Shown here one piece after another: positions 33,020 through 43,907 of a stretch of 64,000 nucleotides of DNA. The stretch is from NCBI GenBank assembly GCA_038237625.1, contig JBBRYM010000011.1, forward strand, positions 1 to 64,000, read 5' to 3'. Position numbers and translations under genes: made by a program. This DNA is from JAWVFM01 sp038237625 (GTDB lineage Bacteria > Actinomycetota > Thermoleophilia > Solirubrobacterales > 70-9). Each line of letters opens with the position of its first letter. The stretch's first letter is position 1. The notes under the pieces are model-generated. The model saw only the letters and a list, made by a program, of their open reading frames with translations, made no database searches and was not told where the DNA came from.

Positions 33020-33291
33020 CAGACCGTCGCCTCGTGGCCGTGCTCCTCAGCGTCGCGAAAAAGCCTGCGGTCAGCCAGCTCGTCGATACCGCCCCTGCTG
33101 AAGGGGTTGCAGCGCAGCAGGCGCCAGCAGGCGGTGATCGAGCCCCGGATCGGCCCGAGCTCGCGGATCGCCTGCTCTGCGTAGGCGGAGCAGGTCGGCT
33201 CGTAGCGGCAGCGGCGCGGTAGCGCCGGTGAGACGAATCGCCGATAGACCCCGAGGAGAAGGAGGAGCGGCGCGGCGGCGACCCGTTTCAC
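33019..33291 (-). CDS. yidD: Membrane protein insertion efficiency factor YidD
   Basis: 90 residues. VYRRFVSPALPRRCRYEPTC-SAYAEQAIRELG and CWRLLRCNPFSRGGIDEL carry the Cys-rich signature of YidD. GTG start at 33291, one base before the rnpA stop. A parS-like palindrome (33284-33299) covers this start, so sequence here may be constrained by both coding and ParB binding. Confidence 0.93.
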   Translation of the reverse strand: MKRVAAAPLLLLLGVYRRFVSPALPRRCRYEPTCSAYAEQAIRELGPIRGSITACWRLLRCNPFSRGGIDELADRRLFRDAEEHGHEATV

Positions 33292-33299
33292 GTCAAACG
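33284..33299. promoter_or_regulatory. Candidate parS site (ParB-binding palindrome)
   Basis: CGTTTCACGTCAAACG matches the consensus TGTTTCACGTGAAACA at 13 of 16 positions: both ends and one core base differ. It spans the rnpA stop and yidD start, about 3.2 kb from parB. Scanning by eye found no better copy in the window. Confidence 0.5.
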
Positions 33300-33673
33300 C
33301 TCCCGGCCGGAGTGGCCTGCTCGAGAAGCTCGCCGAGCTGGGCGGCAAAGGCGTCGCTGCCCTCGCGCTCGAGGAGATCGGCGGCATCGGGGCGGGCAAC
33401 GAGCACGAAGTCGTGCGCGGCGGGGAGGACGTCCGCATGCGCCCAGAAAGCCTCACGAAGGGCGCGCTTGACGCTGTTTCTCCGTACAGCGTTGCCGACC
33501 TTGCGGCCGACTGAGATGCCGAGCCGTATGTCCTCGCCGGCTTCGCCCCCCGGGCGTGGGAAGGCGTGGACCACGAGGAAGCGATTGCCGTGCGAGTTGG
33601 CCTCCCGGTAGACCCGGTCGAAGTCGCCGCTGCGGGAGAGCCGGGCGCGCTTTCGGCTCGAACCGGGTGCCAT
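33293..33673 (-). CDS. rnpA: Ribonuclease P protein component
   Basis: 126 residues. RARLSRSGDFDRVYREANSH at the N-terminus and the RNA-binding RNR-like helix LGISVGRKVGNAVRRNSVKR followed by ALREAF are diagnostic. Processes tRNA 5' ends together with the RNase P RNA, which is not in this window. It lies 12 nt downstream of rpmH, the universal arrangement. Confidence 0.95.
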   Translation of the reverse strand: MAPGSSRKRARLSRSGDFDRVYREANSHGNRFLVVHAFPRPGGEAGEDIRLGISVGRKVGNAVRRNSVKRALREAFWAHADVLPAAHDFVLVARPDAADLLEREGSDAFAAQLGELLEQATPAGSV

Positions 33674-33685
33674 CAGCTCATCTCG

Positions 33686-33820
33686 CTACGGAGTGAGCCG
33701 CTTGCGGCCCTTGCGACGGCGCCTGCGAATGACCTCGCGGCCGCCGCGGGTGCGCATCCGGGCACGGAATCCGTGCGTGCGGGCGCGCTTTCGCTTCTTC
33801 GGCTGATAGGTCCGCTTCAA
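33686..33820 (-). CDS. rpmH: 50S ribosomal protein L34
   Basis: 44 residues, too short to stand out but unmistakable: KRTYQPKKRKRARTHGFRAR then MRTRGGREVIRRRRRKGRKR and LTP. The start codon is TTG (33820), taken because it gives the universal residue after Met, KRTYQP. No ATG or GTG is available at this position. First gene of the minus-strand origin operon. Confidence 0.96.
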   Translation of the reverse strand: MKRTYQPKKRKRARTHGFRARMRTRGGREVIRRRRRKGRKRLTP

Positions 33821-33869
33821 GGGTCTCGTCTCGCCGGCACGGCGGCCGGGCCGGGCTCGGGGGCGGGCC

Positions 33870-33875
33870 AGTATA
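33870..33875 (-). promoter_or_regulatory. Putative -10 element for rpmH operon
   Basis: TATACT on the minus strand, 49 nt upstream of the rpmH start. The expected -35 region is not consensus. Confidence 0.4.
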
Positions 33876-34004
33876 GGTGACGGCGGGGGCGCATCGCCGG
33901 CCTGGATCGCCGTCGCCCGGACGCTCCCGAGTTCGCCGAGACGTTTTCTCCGCGAATTGCGCGGGGCGCTCGCGAGACCCCCGGGAGGAGCGTTTTACCG
34001 AGTC

Positions 34005-34010
34005 TATGAT
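34005..34010 (+). promoter_or_regulatory. Putative -10 element for dnaA (leaderless transcript)
   Basis: TATGAT ends 8 nt before the TTG start of dnaA at 34019, so transcription would begin at or next to the start codon. There is no Shine-Dalgarno sequence in those 8 nt. Confidence 0.45.
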
Positions 34011-34018
34011 CGCCGGCC

Positions 34019-35467
34019 TTGGCCGAGTCAAGCTTTCCAGACGATCTGGGCTCGTCCTGGGAGGCCGTCCGCGAGGCGCTTCGCCGGGACCTGCCTGCCC
34101 AAACCTTCGAGCTGTGGCTGGAGCCGCTGCGCGCGGAGGCGCTTCGCCGCGGCGAGCTCGTCCTCTCCGCCCCGCGCTCCACCCTCACGTGGGTCGAGCG
34201 CCGTTACGGCGAGCGGATCCGTGCGCTGGCCCGCGAGCAGATCGACGGCGTCGAGCGGCTCCTCTTCGTGGAGCGTGGGGCTCCCGCGCAGGCGGCGGGG
34301 CCGTGGGCGGTCGCACACGATTCGCTTCCGGTCGATTCGGCACATACCTTCGCGAGCTTCGTCATCGGCCCCGGTAACCGGCTGGCGCACGCCGCGTCGC
34401 TGGCGGTTGCGGAGCTGCCGGGGGAGGCCTACAACCCACTCTTCCTCCACGGCCCCCCCGGCCTCGGCAAGACCCACCTGCTTGGCGCCATCGCCACCTA
34501 CATGCGCGAGCAGCAGCCCGGCCTCACCGTGCACTACACGACGGCCGAGCGCTTCACAACCGAATTCGTGACCGCGCTGCGCCTCGACGGGCCCGCGCGC
34601 TTCAAGGAGCGCTACCGCAACGTTGACGCGCTGCTCATCGACGACGTTGAGATGCTCGAGGACAAGCCGAAGACCGAAGAGGAGTTCGTGCACACCTTCA
34701 ACGCTCTGCACGCCGCCGGCAAGCAGATCGTCCTCTCGAGCGATCGCCCGCCCCAGGCGCTCGCCCAGCTCGCGGAGCGCCTTCGTGACCGCTTCGACTG
34801 GGGGCTGACCGTCGAGCTCGACCCTCCCGACCTCAGAACCCGCCTCGCGCTTCTGTGGCGGATGGTGAGCGACCTGCCGCTGGAGCTGGGCGAGCCGAGC
34901 GCCCTGGCCGCCATCGCCTCACAGGTGCCCACGAACGTGCGGCGCCTGGAGGGGGCGATGACCCGCGTCGCGGCGCTGGGCTCACTCTTCGCGGAGCCAC
35001 TCACGAACTCCCTGGTCGCCCGCGCCCTCAAGGCCACCGAGGCGACCCAGGCAGCGGATCGCACCGCGCCGACGATCGCCGCCGTCCAGGAGGCGGCCGC
35101 GAACGCTCATGGCCTGCGGCCGCAGGACCTACTTTCGTCCAACAGGTCGCCGCGGGTTGCGCACGCGCGCCAAGTCGCCATGTACATGGCGCGTGATCTC
35201 ACTGAGGCGTCCCTCATGCAGATCGCCCGGGCCTTCGGCCGCGACCACTCGACAGTCGCCTATGCCGTCAAGGCGGTCGAGGCTCGAATCGAGCCCGGCT
35301 CGGAGACCGCCCTCGCCGTCAACACCGTGCGCCGTACGCTGGGAGTGCGCAGCGGCCAGAGGGGAGAGATCCCCGGCGCCCGGCTCTCTCCCCAGGACGA
35401 GCCAACACCCGCAATCCCATTGGCCACGCCAATTCCACCACGCGATCCCACTTCCCCAACAGCGTGA
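34019..35467 (+). CDS. dnaA: Chromosomal replication initiator DnaA
   Basis: 482 residues, TTG start. Domain I (about 8-80: SWEAVREALRRDLPAQTFEL), then a short linker. The AAA+ domain has Walker A GPPGLGKTHLLGA, Walker B LLIDDVEMLEDK, sensor LSSDRPPQAL, and box VII/VIII LAAIASQVPTNVRRLEGAMT. Domain IV has the DNA-binding signature IARAFGRDHSTVAYAVKAVE. Unusually, about 45 Pro/Thr-rich residues follow domain IV (GARLSPQDEPTPAIPLATPI...), beyond the normal C-terminus. It is separated from dnaN by only 41 nt. Confidence 0.96.
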   Translation: MAESSFPDDLGSSWEAVREALRRDLPAQTFELWLEPLRAEALRRGELVLSAPRSTLTWVERRYGERIRALAREQIDGVERLLFVERGAPAQAAGPWAVAHDSLPVDSAHTFASFVIGPGNRLAHAASLAVAELPGEAYNPLFLHGPPGLGKTHLLGAIATYMREQQPGLTVHYTTAERFTTEFVTALRLDGPARFKERYRNVDALLIDDVEMLEDKPKTEEEFVHTFNALHAAGKQIVLSSDRPPQALAQLAERLRDRFDWGLTVELDPPDLRTRLALLWRMVSDLPLELGEPSALAAIASQVPTNVRRLEGAMTRVAALGSLFAEPLTNSLVARALKATEATQAADRTAPTIAAVQEAAANAHGLRPQDLLSSNRSPRVAHARQVAMYMARDLTEASLMQIARAFGRDHSTVAYAVKAVEARIEPGSETALAVNTVRRTLGVRSGQRGEIPGARLSPQDEPTPAIPLATPIPPRDPTSPTA

Positions 35468-35508
35468 ATACATCTGATCCACCTAGAAAGATGCAAGGTT
35501 CAAAGAAC

Positions 35509-36618
35509 ATGAAGATCTCGTTATCTCGCGAAGAGCTCGTTGCCTGCGTGCAACTCGTCGGTCGCGCCGTGTCGACTCGTACGTCCCTGCCTTCCTTGGC
35601 GGGAATCCAGATGACCGCGCAGGCCGGCACCCTCGTTCTCCGCGCCACCGATATGGAGATGTCCCTGACTCGCGAAAGCTCCGAGGTGAACGTCGAGCAA
35701 GAGGGGAACGTCCTGCTGCCGGCACGCCTCTTCGGCGACGTTGTTCGCAGCCTTCCCGAGGGAACCGCGACGCTCGAGCACCGTGCCGCGGAGCGCGACG
35801 TGGAGCTCCGCGCCGGCGGCGCTGCCTTTCACCTCAAGACCCTGCCGGCCGAGGACTTCCCGACGCTGCCGGCGGTCGAGGGAGATCCGGCGCTGCTCCC
35901 TGCCGGAACGCTCGCCGAGATGATCGAGAGGGTCGCCCGTGCCGCCTCGCGAGACGAGGTCCGGCCGGTGCTGACGGGGGTCCTCTTCACCGCTTCGGGC
36001 AAGTCCCTCACGATGGTCGCGACGGACTCCTACCGCCTCAGCGTCAAGCACTCGGAGCTCGACGAGGACGTCCCCCTCGAGGTCGAGGCCAATGTGCCGG
36101 CGAAGGCGCTTCGCGAGCTCGCCCGTATCATCGCCCAGGAGGGCGCGGAGCAGGTCGAGATCGCTCTCAGCCGCAACCAGGCCGTCTTCAGGGCCGGCGC
36201 GGTGACCCTGGCCTCGCGGCTGATCGAAGGGCAGTTCCCGAGTTGGCGCCAGCTGATCCCGGATTCCTTCGAGCATGAGGTGAAGCTCCCCCGCAACGAG
36301 CTCCTCGATATCACCCGGCGGATCGCCAACCTCGCCCAGCGCAACGTCCCGATCCGCCTGGCCTTCGCCGAGGCCGAGCTGACCGTCGCGGCGGAGACCC
36401 CCGAGGTTGGGGATGCGTCCGAGGGAATGCCGGCCCCCTACACGGGCGAGCCCCTGGAGATCGCGTTCAACCCGCAGTTCTTCGTCGAGGGCGTGGAGTC
36501 GATCGACGAAGACGAGCTGGTCGTGAAGCTCAGCTCACCGCTGCGTCCCGGCCTTCTTCAGCCCGCCGGCCGCGAGGACTTCAGCTACCTCGTGATGCCG
36601 ATTCGCCTTAACGCCTGA
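35509..36618 (+). CDS. dnaN: DNA polymerase III beta sliding clamp
   Basis: 369 residues from ATG 35509 (MKISLSREELVACVQLVGRA). The three clamp repeats are visible. Conserved pieces include LPSLAGIQMTA, LPARLFGDVVRSLPEG, RPVLTGVLFTASGKSLTMVATDSYRLS, EGQFPSWRQLIP and the C-terminal YLVMPIRLNA. Upstream in-frame ATGs at 35491 and TTG/GTG 35464 would add 6 or 15 residues with no homology. Forms the processivity ring for replicative polymerase. Confidence 0.96.
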   Translation: MKISLSREELVACVQLVGRAVSTRTSLPSLAGIQMTAQAGTLVLRATDMEMSLTRESSEVNVEQEGNVLLPARLFGDVVRSLPEGTATLEHRAAERDVELRAGGAAFHLKTLPAEDFPTLPAVEGDPALLPAGTLAEMIERVARAASRDEVRPVLTGVLFTASGKSLTMVATDSYRLSVKHSELDEDVPLEVEANVPAKALRELARIIAQEGAEQVEIALSRNQAVFRAGAVTLASRLIEGQFPSWRQLIPDSFEHEVKLPRNELLDITRRIANLAQRNVPIRLAFAEAELTVAAETPEVGDASEGMPAPYTGEPLEIAFNPQFFVEGVESIDEDELVVKLSSPLRPGLLQPAGREDFSYLVMPIRLNA

Positions 36619-36625
36619 GGGCGGA

Positions 36626-37741
36626 ATGAGCTCGGCCCCCTCGCTTCGTCCCGTTCTGCGGGTAACCGTGCGCGGCGTCCGCAACCTCGCCGACGCCTGC
36701 TTTGAGCCAGGCCCCGGTGTCACCCTGGTGCACGGGCCCAATGGCGCCGGCAAGTCGAGCCTTCTCGAGGCCCTGGTCTTGTCGCTCACGGGCCGTTCCA
36801 CTCGCACCCGGCGGGAGCGGGAGGCGATTCGCTTCGGCGAGGACCTCGCCCGGGTCGAGACCGAGATCGAGGCCGGCGGCGAGGCGCGGCTGTTTCTGTG
36901 GTCGGCGACGAGGGCCGGCGATCGCCGGCATCTGCTCGACGGGGCAGACCCCGGCACCCGTGTGCTCGACGCCCGCCCGCCCCTCGCGATCTTCGTTCCC
37001 GACCGCCTCGCGCTGGTGAAGGGCCCTCCCAGCGCCCGCCGTGGCCATCTCGATCGCCTCGCGGCGGCGCTGTGGCCCGCTCGCGCGGCCAGCCGCCGCC
37101 GCTACGGCGCCGCGCTTGCGCAGCGCAACGCTCTGCTCGCCCGATCCCGCGGCGGCGCCCCCGACTCGCTGGACGCGTGGGACGCCGAGCTCGCCGAGGC
37201 GGCGGCCGAGCTCGTCGAGTGCCGGGCAACCGCATCGGCTGCCCTGGCCGGTGAGTTTCCCGCGATCGCGAGCGAGCTGGGACTCCCGAAGCCCCTCGGG
37301 GTGGCATATCGCCCGCGCTGTGAGGCGGCTGACGCCGCCGGGATCGCCGCCGAGCTCGGCGACCGACGCGCCGCGGATCTGGCGCGAGGCTTCTCCACGC
37401 ACGGGCCCCACCTCGACGACCTCGAGCTCATCGTCGCTGGACACCAGGTTCGGCGCTACGGCTCGCAGGGCGAACAGCGGATGGCCCTCCTCGCCCTCCT
37501 CCTCGCCGAGCGCGAGGCGCTGATCGTGGCTCGCTCGACGGCGCCACTCATGCTGCTCGACGATGTGATGAGCGAGCTCGACCCGGACCGGCGCCGGCTC
37601 CTGACCGAGCGCCTGCAGGCGGGGGGGCAGGCCGTGATCACCGCCACCGAGCCCGGCCAGCTTCCGGCGGGCGTCGAGCGTGCCGAGATCGCCCTCCGGG
37701 CGGGATCTCAGGTCGGGCTCGCCACGCAGGCAGCCGCATGA
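36626..37741 (+). CDS. recF: DNA replication and repair protein RecF
   Basis: 371 residues. Walker A HGPNGAGKSSLLEALVLSLTGRS, signature region GSQGEQRMALLALLLAE, Walker B PLMLLDDVMSELDPDRR, and the typical IFVPDRLALVKGPPSARRGHLD. RecF loads RecA at gapped DNA. ATG at 36626 preceded by a purine-rich GGGCGGA. Sits between dnaN and dciA with an ATGA overlap downstream. Confidence 0.94.
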   Translation: MSSAPSLRPVLRVTVRGVRNLADACFEPGPGVTLVHGPNGAGKSSLLEALVLSLTGRSTRTRREREAIRFGEDLARVETEIEAGGEARLFLWSATRAGDRRHLLDGADPGTRVLDARPPLAIFVPDRLALVKGPPSARRGHLDRLAAALWPARAASRRRYGAALAQRNALLARSRGGAPDSLDAWDAELAEAAAELVECRATASAALAGEFPAIASELGLPKPLGVAYRPRCEAADAAGIAAELGDRRAADLARGFSTHGPHLDDLELIVAGHQVRRYGSQGEQRMALLALLLAEREALIVARSTAPLMLLDDVMSELDPDRRRLLTERLQAGGQAVITATEPGQLPAGVERAEIALRAGSQVGLATQAAA

Positions 37742-38046
37742 GGGCTCGCCGCCCCCGTGCGCTCGGTGACGCAGTCGGGCGCATCCGCGCGTCGAGCGCA
37801 CCCAAGACCCCGCTGGCGGCAATCGAGCTGGCGTGGCCAGGGGCCGTGGGCGCCGGGGCGGCGGCCGAGGCCATTCCCGTCGCCGAGCGCGACGGGGTGC
37901 TCACGGTCGCCTGCCGCTCCGCGACCTGGGCCCAGGAGTTGGACCTGCTGGGCCCGCAGATACTGGAGCGGTTGAACGCTCGACTCGATCGGCCGGTGCA
38001 CGCGCTGCGGTTCACCGCGGATGCTGCTCGTCACGAACAGCACTAG
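37738..38046 (+). CDS. dciA: DciA-like (DUF721) protein, probable replicative helicase loader
   Basis: 102 residues. The DUF721 core: ELAWPGAVGAGAAAEAIPVA, RDGVLTVACRSATWAQELDL then LGPQILERLNARL, ending near ALRFT. DUF721 proteins are DciA, the ancestral loader/operator of DnaB helicase, and typically sit between recF and gyrB in actinobacteria, as here. ATG overlaps the recF stop. A short basic N-terminal segment (MRARRPRALGDAVGRI) precedes the domain. Confidence 0.88.
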   Translation: MRARRPRALGDAVGRIRASSAPKTPLAAIELAWPGAVGAGAAAEAIPVAERDGVLTVACRSATWAQELDLLGPQILERLNARLDRPVHALRFTADAARHEQH

Positions 38047-38272
38047 CTTTTCGGGCGCGCAGGCCGGTGTTTGCGAAAAACCTGTCGCAAAGCTGGCCCT
38101 TTAATACGCGATTTGCAGGAGTTTTGGCACACCACCACCTTCCTTCCGGCGGCCGTCCCTGGTATCCTTATGTGAACTTGGACGACGCCCCGAATCGTCG
38201 CCGCGCAGCACACCTGCGGAGATCCGGTGGTCGGGGTTTCTCGTGAATCGACCCGGAAGGAAGCACCGCTAG
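38047..38272. other. Intergenic region dciA-gyrB (possible terminator, promoter, origin candidate)
   Basis: 226 nt, the longest non-coding stretch in the replication cluster and locally AT-richer. It contains a hairpin (38062-38098: outer GGCC/GGCC, inner TTTGCGA/TCGCAAA) followed by CTTTAAT, which may end the dnaA-dciA transcript. A -10-like TATCCT lies at 38163-38168 for gyrB. A GGAAGGAAG ribosome-binding region is at about 38256-38264. One weak DnaA-box-like TTTGGCACA is at about 38123, but there is no cluster. Confidence 0.45.
38062..38105 (+). terminator. Possible terminator of dnaA-dnaN-recF-dciA
   Basis: 7-bp stem TTTGCGA/TCGCAAA with an 8-nt loop, inside an outer GGCC/GGCC stem and followed by CTTTAAT. 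It starts 16 nt after the dciA stop. The outer stem is interrupted, so stability is moderate. Confidence 0.4.
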
Positions 38273-40738
<2,466 letters not shown>

Positions 40739-40753
40739 CGAGGTCAGCAGCTG

Positions 40754-43291
40754 ATGGAGGGTGGAGGCCTGGAGGCCCTGACCGGGCGGATCGAGGAGCG
40801 CGAACTCACCACCGAGATGCGCTCGTCCTACCTCGATTACGCGATGAGCGTGATCGTCGGCCGCGCGCTGCCCGACGTCCGTGACGGGCTGAAGCCGGTC
40901 CATCGCCGGGTGCTCTACGCGATGCACGACCTGGGGCTTCAGCCCAACCGCGCTTACCGCAAGTGCGCCTTCATCGTCGGCGAGGTGATGGGCAAGTACC
41001 ACCCGCACGGGGACTCGGCGATCTACGACACGCTGGCCCGGATGGCGCAGGACTTCTCCCTGCGAAACCCGCTGGTCGACGGCCAGGGCAACTTCGGGTC
41101 GATCGACGACGACCCACCTGCGGCGATGCGCTACACGGAAGCCCGCCTCGCCCGCCTCACGACCGAGCTGCTTCGCGACATCGATGCGGAGACCGTCGAC
41201 TTCGGGCCCAACTACGACGAGTCCCAGCAGGAGCCCCTGGTCCTACCGGGCCGCTTCCCCAACCTCCTGGTCAACGGCGCCGCCGGCATTGCCGTCGGCA
41301 TGGCGACGAACATCCCGCCGCACAATCTGCTCGAGTCGATCGGCGCGGCCCAGGCGTACGTCGAGAACCCCGACATCGACCTCGCCGGCCTCATGGAGCA
41401 CGTCAAGGGCCCGGATTTCCCCGGCGGCGGACTGATGAGCATGGAGGGCATCCGCGACGCCTACGCGTCGGGCCGTGGCTCGATCAAGATCCGCGGCCGA
41501 GCGCACGTCGAGCCGCTGCGCGGAGGCAAGGAGGCGATCATCGTCTCCGAGCTTCCGTACATGGTCAAGAAGGGCGGTGACGGCGGCCTCGTCACCAAGA
41601 TCGCAGACCTCGTCCGCGACAAGAAGATCACCGGGATCTCTGACCTTCGCGACGAGTCCGACCGCTCGGGGATGCGGCTCGTCATCGAGCTAAAGCGCGG
41701 CGGCGACCCCGCCGCGGTGGTCCTCAACCAGCTCTACAAGCACACGCAGATGCAGACCTCGTTCGGGGTCAACATGGTGGCGCTGGTCGACGGCGTGCCG
41801 CGGACCCTGAGCCTCAAGGAGCTGATCCAGCACTACGTGGCGCACCAGCGCGAGGTCGTCATCCGCCGCACTCAGCACGAGCTGCGCCAGGCCGAGGCCC
41901 GCGCCCACGTCCTCGAGGGAATCCTGATCGCGCTGGACAACCTCGACGCCGTCATCGACCTGATTCGCGCCTCCGCCGACCCCGACGACGCGCGTGAAGG
42001 GCTCATCAACACCTTCGGCCTCACCGAGATCCAGGCGCAGGCGATCCTCGACATGCGCCTGCAGCGCCTGACCGCGCTCGAGTCCGAGAAGGTTCGCTCC
42101 GAGCACGCGGAACTGCTCGAGAAGATCGGCGAGCTGCGGGCGATCCTTGGCGACCCGGCTCGCATCGACGCCCTGATCACCACCGAGCTCTCGGAGATCG
42201 CGACGCGCTACGGCGACGAGCGGCGCACCGAGCTCACCCACTTCGAGGGCGACATGAACATCGAGGACATCATCGCCGACCAGCAGATGGTCATCTCGAT
42301 CACGCACTCCGGCTACGCGAAGCGTTTGCCGCTCGCCACCTACCGCCAGCAGCGCCGCGGCGGCATCGGGGTGATGGGAATGGACATGAAGGACGACGAC
42401 TACATCGAGCACCTGCACATTTGCTCGACCCACGACTACCTGCTCTTCTTCACCAACCGTGGCAAGGTCTACCGCCTCAAGGTCTACGAGCTGCCCGAGG
42501 GCTCGCGGACGGCCAAGGGGCGCGCGCTCGTCAACGTCTTGCCGCTGCGCGAGAACGAGAAGGTCATGACCGTGATCCCCACGCGCGACTTCAAGGAGAA
42601 CAAGTTCCTGGTGTTCGCGACGGCCAAGGGCCAGGTCAAGAAGACCGAGTTCCTCGCCTACAACACCAAGATCAAGGCCGACGGCATCATCGCGATCAAG
42701 ATCCGCGACGGCGACGAGCTGGTGCGGGTGCGCCTGACCTCCGGTGAGGACGACATCCTCCTGGTCTCGAAGTCCGGCCATGCCTCGCGCTTCTCCGAGA
42801 AGGCCGTGCGCGCGATGGGCCGCGATGCCACCGGCGTCAAGGGGATGAACGTCGCCGGCAAGGTCGGGCGGACCCAGAACCGCGTGCTTGCGATGGACAT
42901 CGCCCGCGACGAATCGGAGCTGTTCGTGGTCACCGAATACGGCTTCGGCAAGCGCACGGCGGTCGCCGAGTACCCCGTGAAGGGGCGCGGAACCAAGGGC
43001 GTCCTGACCATCAAGCTCGTCGAGCGCAAGGGCGGCCTGGCCGGAGCGCTGATCGTCCGCGAGCACCAGGACCTGCTCTTTATCTCCCAGAACGGCATGG
43101 TCCAGCGCACCAACGCCGGCGGCATCTCGCAGATGGGCCGGGCGACCCAGGGCGTCAAGGTGATGAACATCAAGGAGGACGACTGCGTGAGCGCCGTCGC
43201 CCTGGTGGTCGAGTCCAGCGGAGCGGCGGACGCCGAAGGCGTCGAAGACGCAATGCTGGAGCTTCCGGAGAACAGCTCGACGCCCGAGTAG
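40754..43291 (+). CDS. gyrA: DNA gyrase subunit A
   Basis: 845 residues. Active-site Tyr at about 127 in AAMRYTEARLARLT. The quinolone-determining stretch KYHPHGDSAIYDTLARMAQD has Ser88 and Asp92 at the resistance positions (the susceptible-type residues). Six-bladed C-terminal beta-pinwheel; the GyrA box reads QRRGGIG, with Ile where Lys/Arg is usual. The C-terminal tail is acidic (ENSSTPE end). ATG 15 nt after the gyrB stop; co-transcribed. Confidence 0.96.
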   Translation: MEGGGLEALTGRIEERELTTEMRSSYLDYAMSVIVGRALPDVRDGLKPVHRRVLYAMHDLGLQPNRAYRKCAFIVGEVMGKYHPHGDSAIYDTLARMAQDFSLRNPLVDGQGNFGSIDDDPPAAMRYTEARLARLTTELLRDIDAETVDFGPNYDESQQEPLVLPGRFPNLLVNGAAGIAVGMATNIPPHNLLESIGAAQAYVENPDIDLAGLMEHVKGPDFPGGGLMSMEGIRDAYASGRGSIKIRGRAHVEPLRGGKEAIIVSELPYMVKKGGDGGLVTKIADLVRDKKITGISDLRDESDRSGMRLVIELKRGGDPAAVVLNQLYKHTQMQTSFGVNMVALVDGVPRTLSLKELIQHYVAHQREVVIRRTQHELRQAEARAHVLEGILIALDNLDAVIDLIRASADPDDAREGLINTFGLTEIQAQAILDMRLQRLTALESEKVRSEHAELLEKIGELRAILGDPARIDALITTELSEIATRYGDERRTELTHFEGDMNIEDIIADQQMVISITHSGYAKRLPLATYRQQRRGGIGVMGMDMKDDDYIEHLHICSTHDYLLFFTNRGKVYRLKVYELPEGSRTAKGRALVNVLPLRENEKVMTVIPTRDFKENKFLVFATAKGQVKKTEFLAYNTKIKADGIIAIKIRDGDELVRVRLTSGEDDILLVSKSGHASRFSEKAVRAMGRDATGVKGMNVAGKVGRTQNRVLAMDIARDESELFVVTEYGFGKRTAVAEYPVKGRGTKGVLTIKLVERKGGLAGALIVREHQDLLFISQNGMVQRTNAGGISQMGRATQGVKVMNIKEDDCVSAVALVVESSGAADAEGVEDAMLELPENSSTPE

Positions 43292-43368
43292 TGCGCATCC
43301 GGCGCCTGGGGCTCTCGTCGTTGTTAGGATCGCTCGAAGGGAGAAACGCGCAAATGGCAGGAGGCGTC

Positions 43369-43893
43369 ATGGGGCTTCGGAAGCGGATATTCGCATCGGC
43401 CGGGATCATCGTTTCGGCCGCATGTGTGGCGACGGCGCTCGCCGCCACGACGACGGTCGACGATCCAGCGGGGGATGTGTCCGGTTCGCCGTCGGGTGCA
43501 ACCACCAAGCACGACGTTGACATCACCGGGGCAAGCGCTGGAATGTCGGGAAACAAGGTGAAGCTGACGATTCACGTCAAGGGCTCGATCGACGCCGCGC
43601 TCAAGCGAGTTGAGACGTCGCCGGGGTTCGCGTTCAAGAGGCCCCGGCACCCGCAGGCGTTCGACGTCTTCGGGACGGCCAACAATGGCTATACCGCAGA
43701 GAACTACACGGGGAACTCCGTCCCGGCCAATCTCAATGTCACCAGCGAGCACAGCGCGTCGATCACCTTCAACCCAGCGCCGATCGGGCTCCCGAATAAC
43801 TACCGGTGGTACGCGGTGACCGGCGTATGTCAGCCATTTGATCGCGCTCCCGACTCGGGCTGGGCCGAGGGGCAGATCAGCAAGCGCTGCTGA
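43369..43893 (+). CDS. Secreted protein, function unknown
   Basis: 174 residues from ATG 43369 (AGGAGG four bases upstream; ATG 43354 is the alternative). Signal peptide GLRKRIFASAGIIVSAACVA then TALAATTTVDDPAGDVSG. The mature part is Thr/Ser/Asn-rich and probably beta-sandwich (VKLTIHVKGSIDAALKRVET, SASITFNPAPIGLPNNYRWY) and ends in a Cys. A -10-like TAGGAT lies at 43325-43330. No family recognised. Convergent with the HNH gene. Confidence 0.7.
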   Translation: MGLRKRIFASAGIIVSAACVATALAATTTVDDPAGDVSGSPSGATTKHDVDITGASAGMSGNKVKLTIHVKGSIDAALKRVETSPGFAFKRPRHPQAFDVFGTANNGYTAENYTGNSVPANLNVTSEHSASITFNPAPIGLPNNYRWYAVTGVCQPFDRAPDSGWAEGQISKRC

Positions 43894-43907
43894 GGACCGA
43901 CGCTCAG
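43890..43907. terminator. Short hairpin at convergent stop codons
   Basis: CTGAG/CTCAG stem with an 8-nt loop, covering the stop codons of both the secreted-protein gene and the HNH gene. Possible weak bidirectional terminator. Confidence 0.3.

Noticed and set aside
33821..34018. DnaA-box cluster upstream of dnaA
   Set aside because: No TTATCCACA or one-mismatch copies were found by eye; only promoter-like hexamers.
38040..38272. Riboswitch or small RNA before gyrB
   Set aside because: There is a hairpin, but no recognisable conserved riboswitch core.
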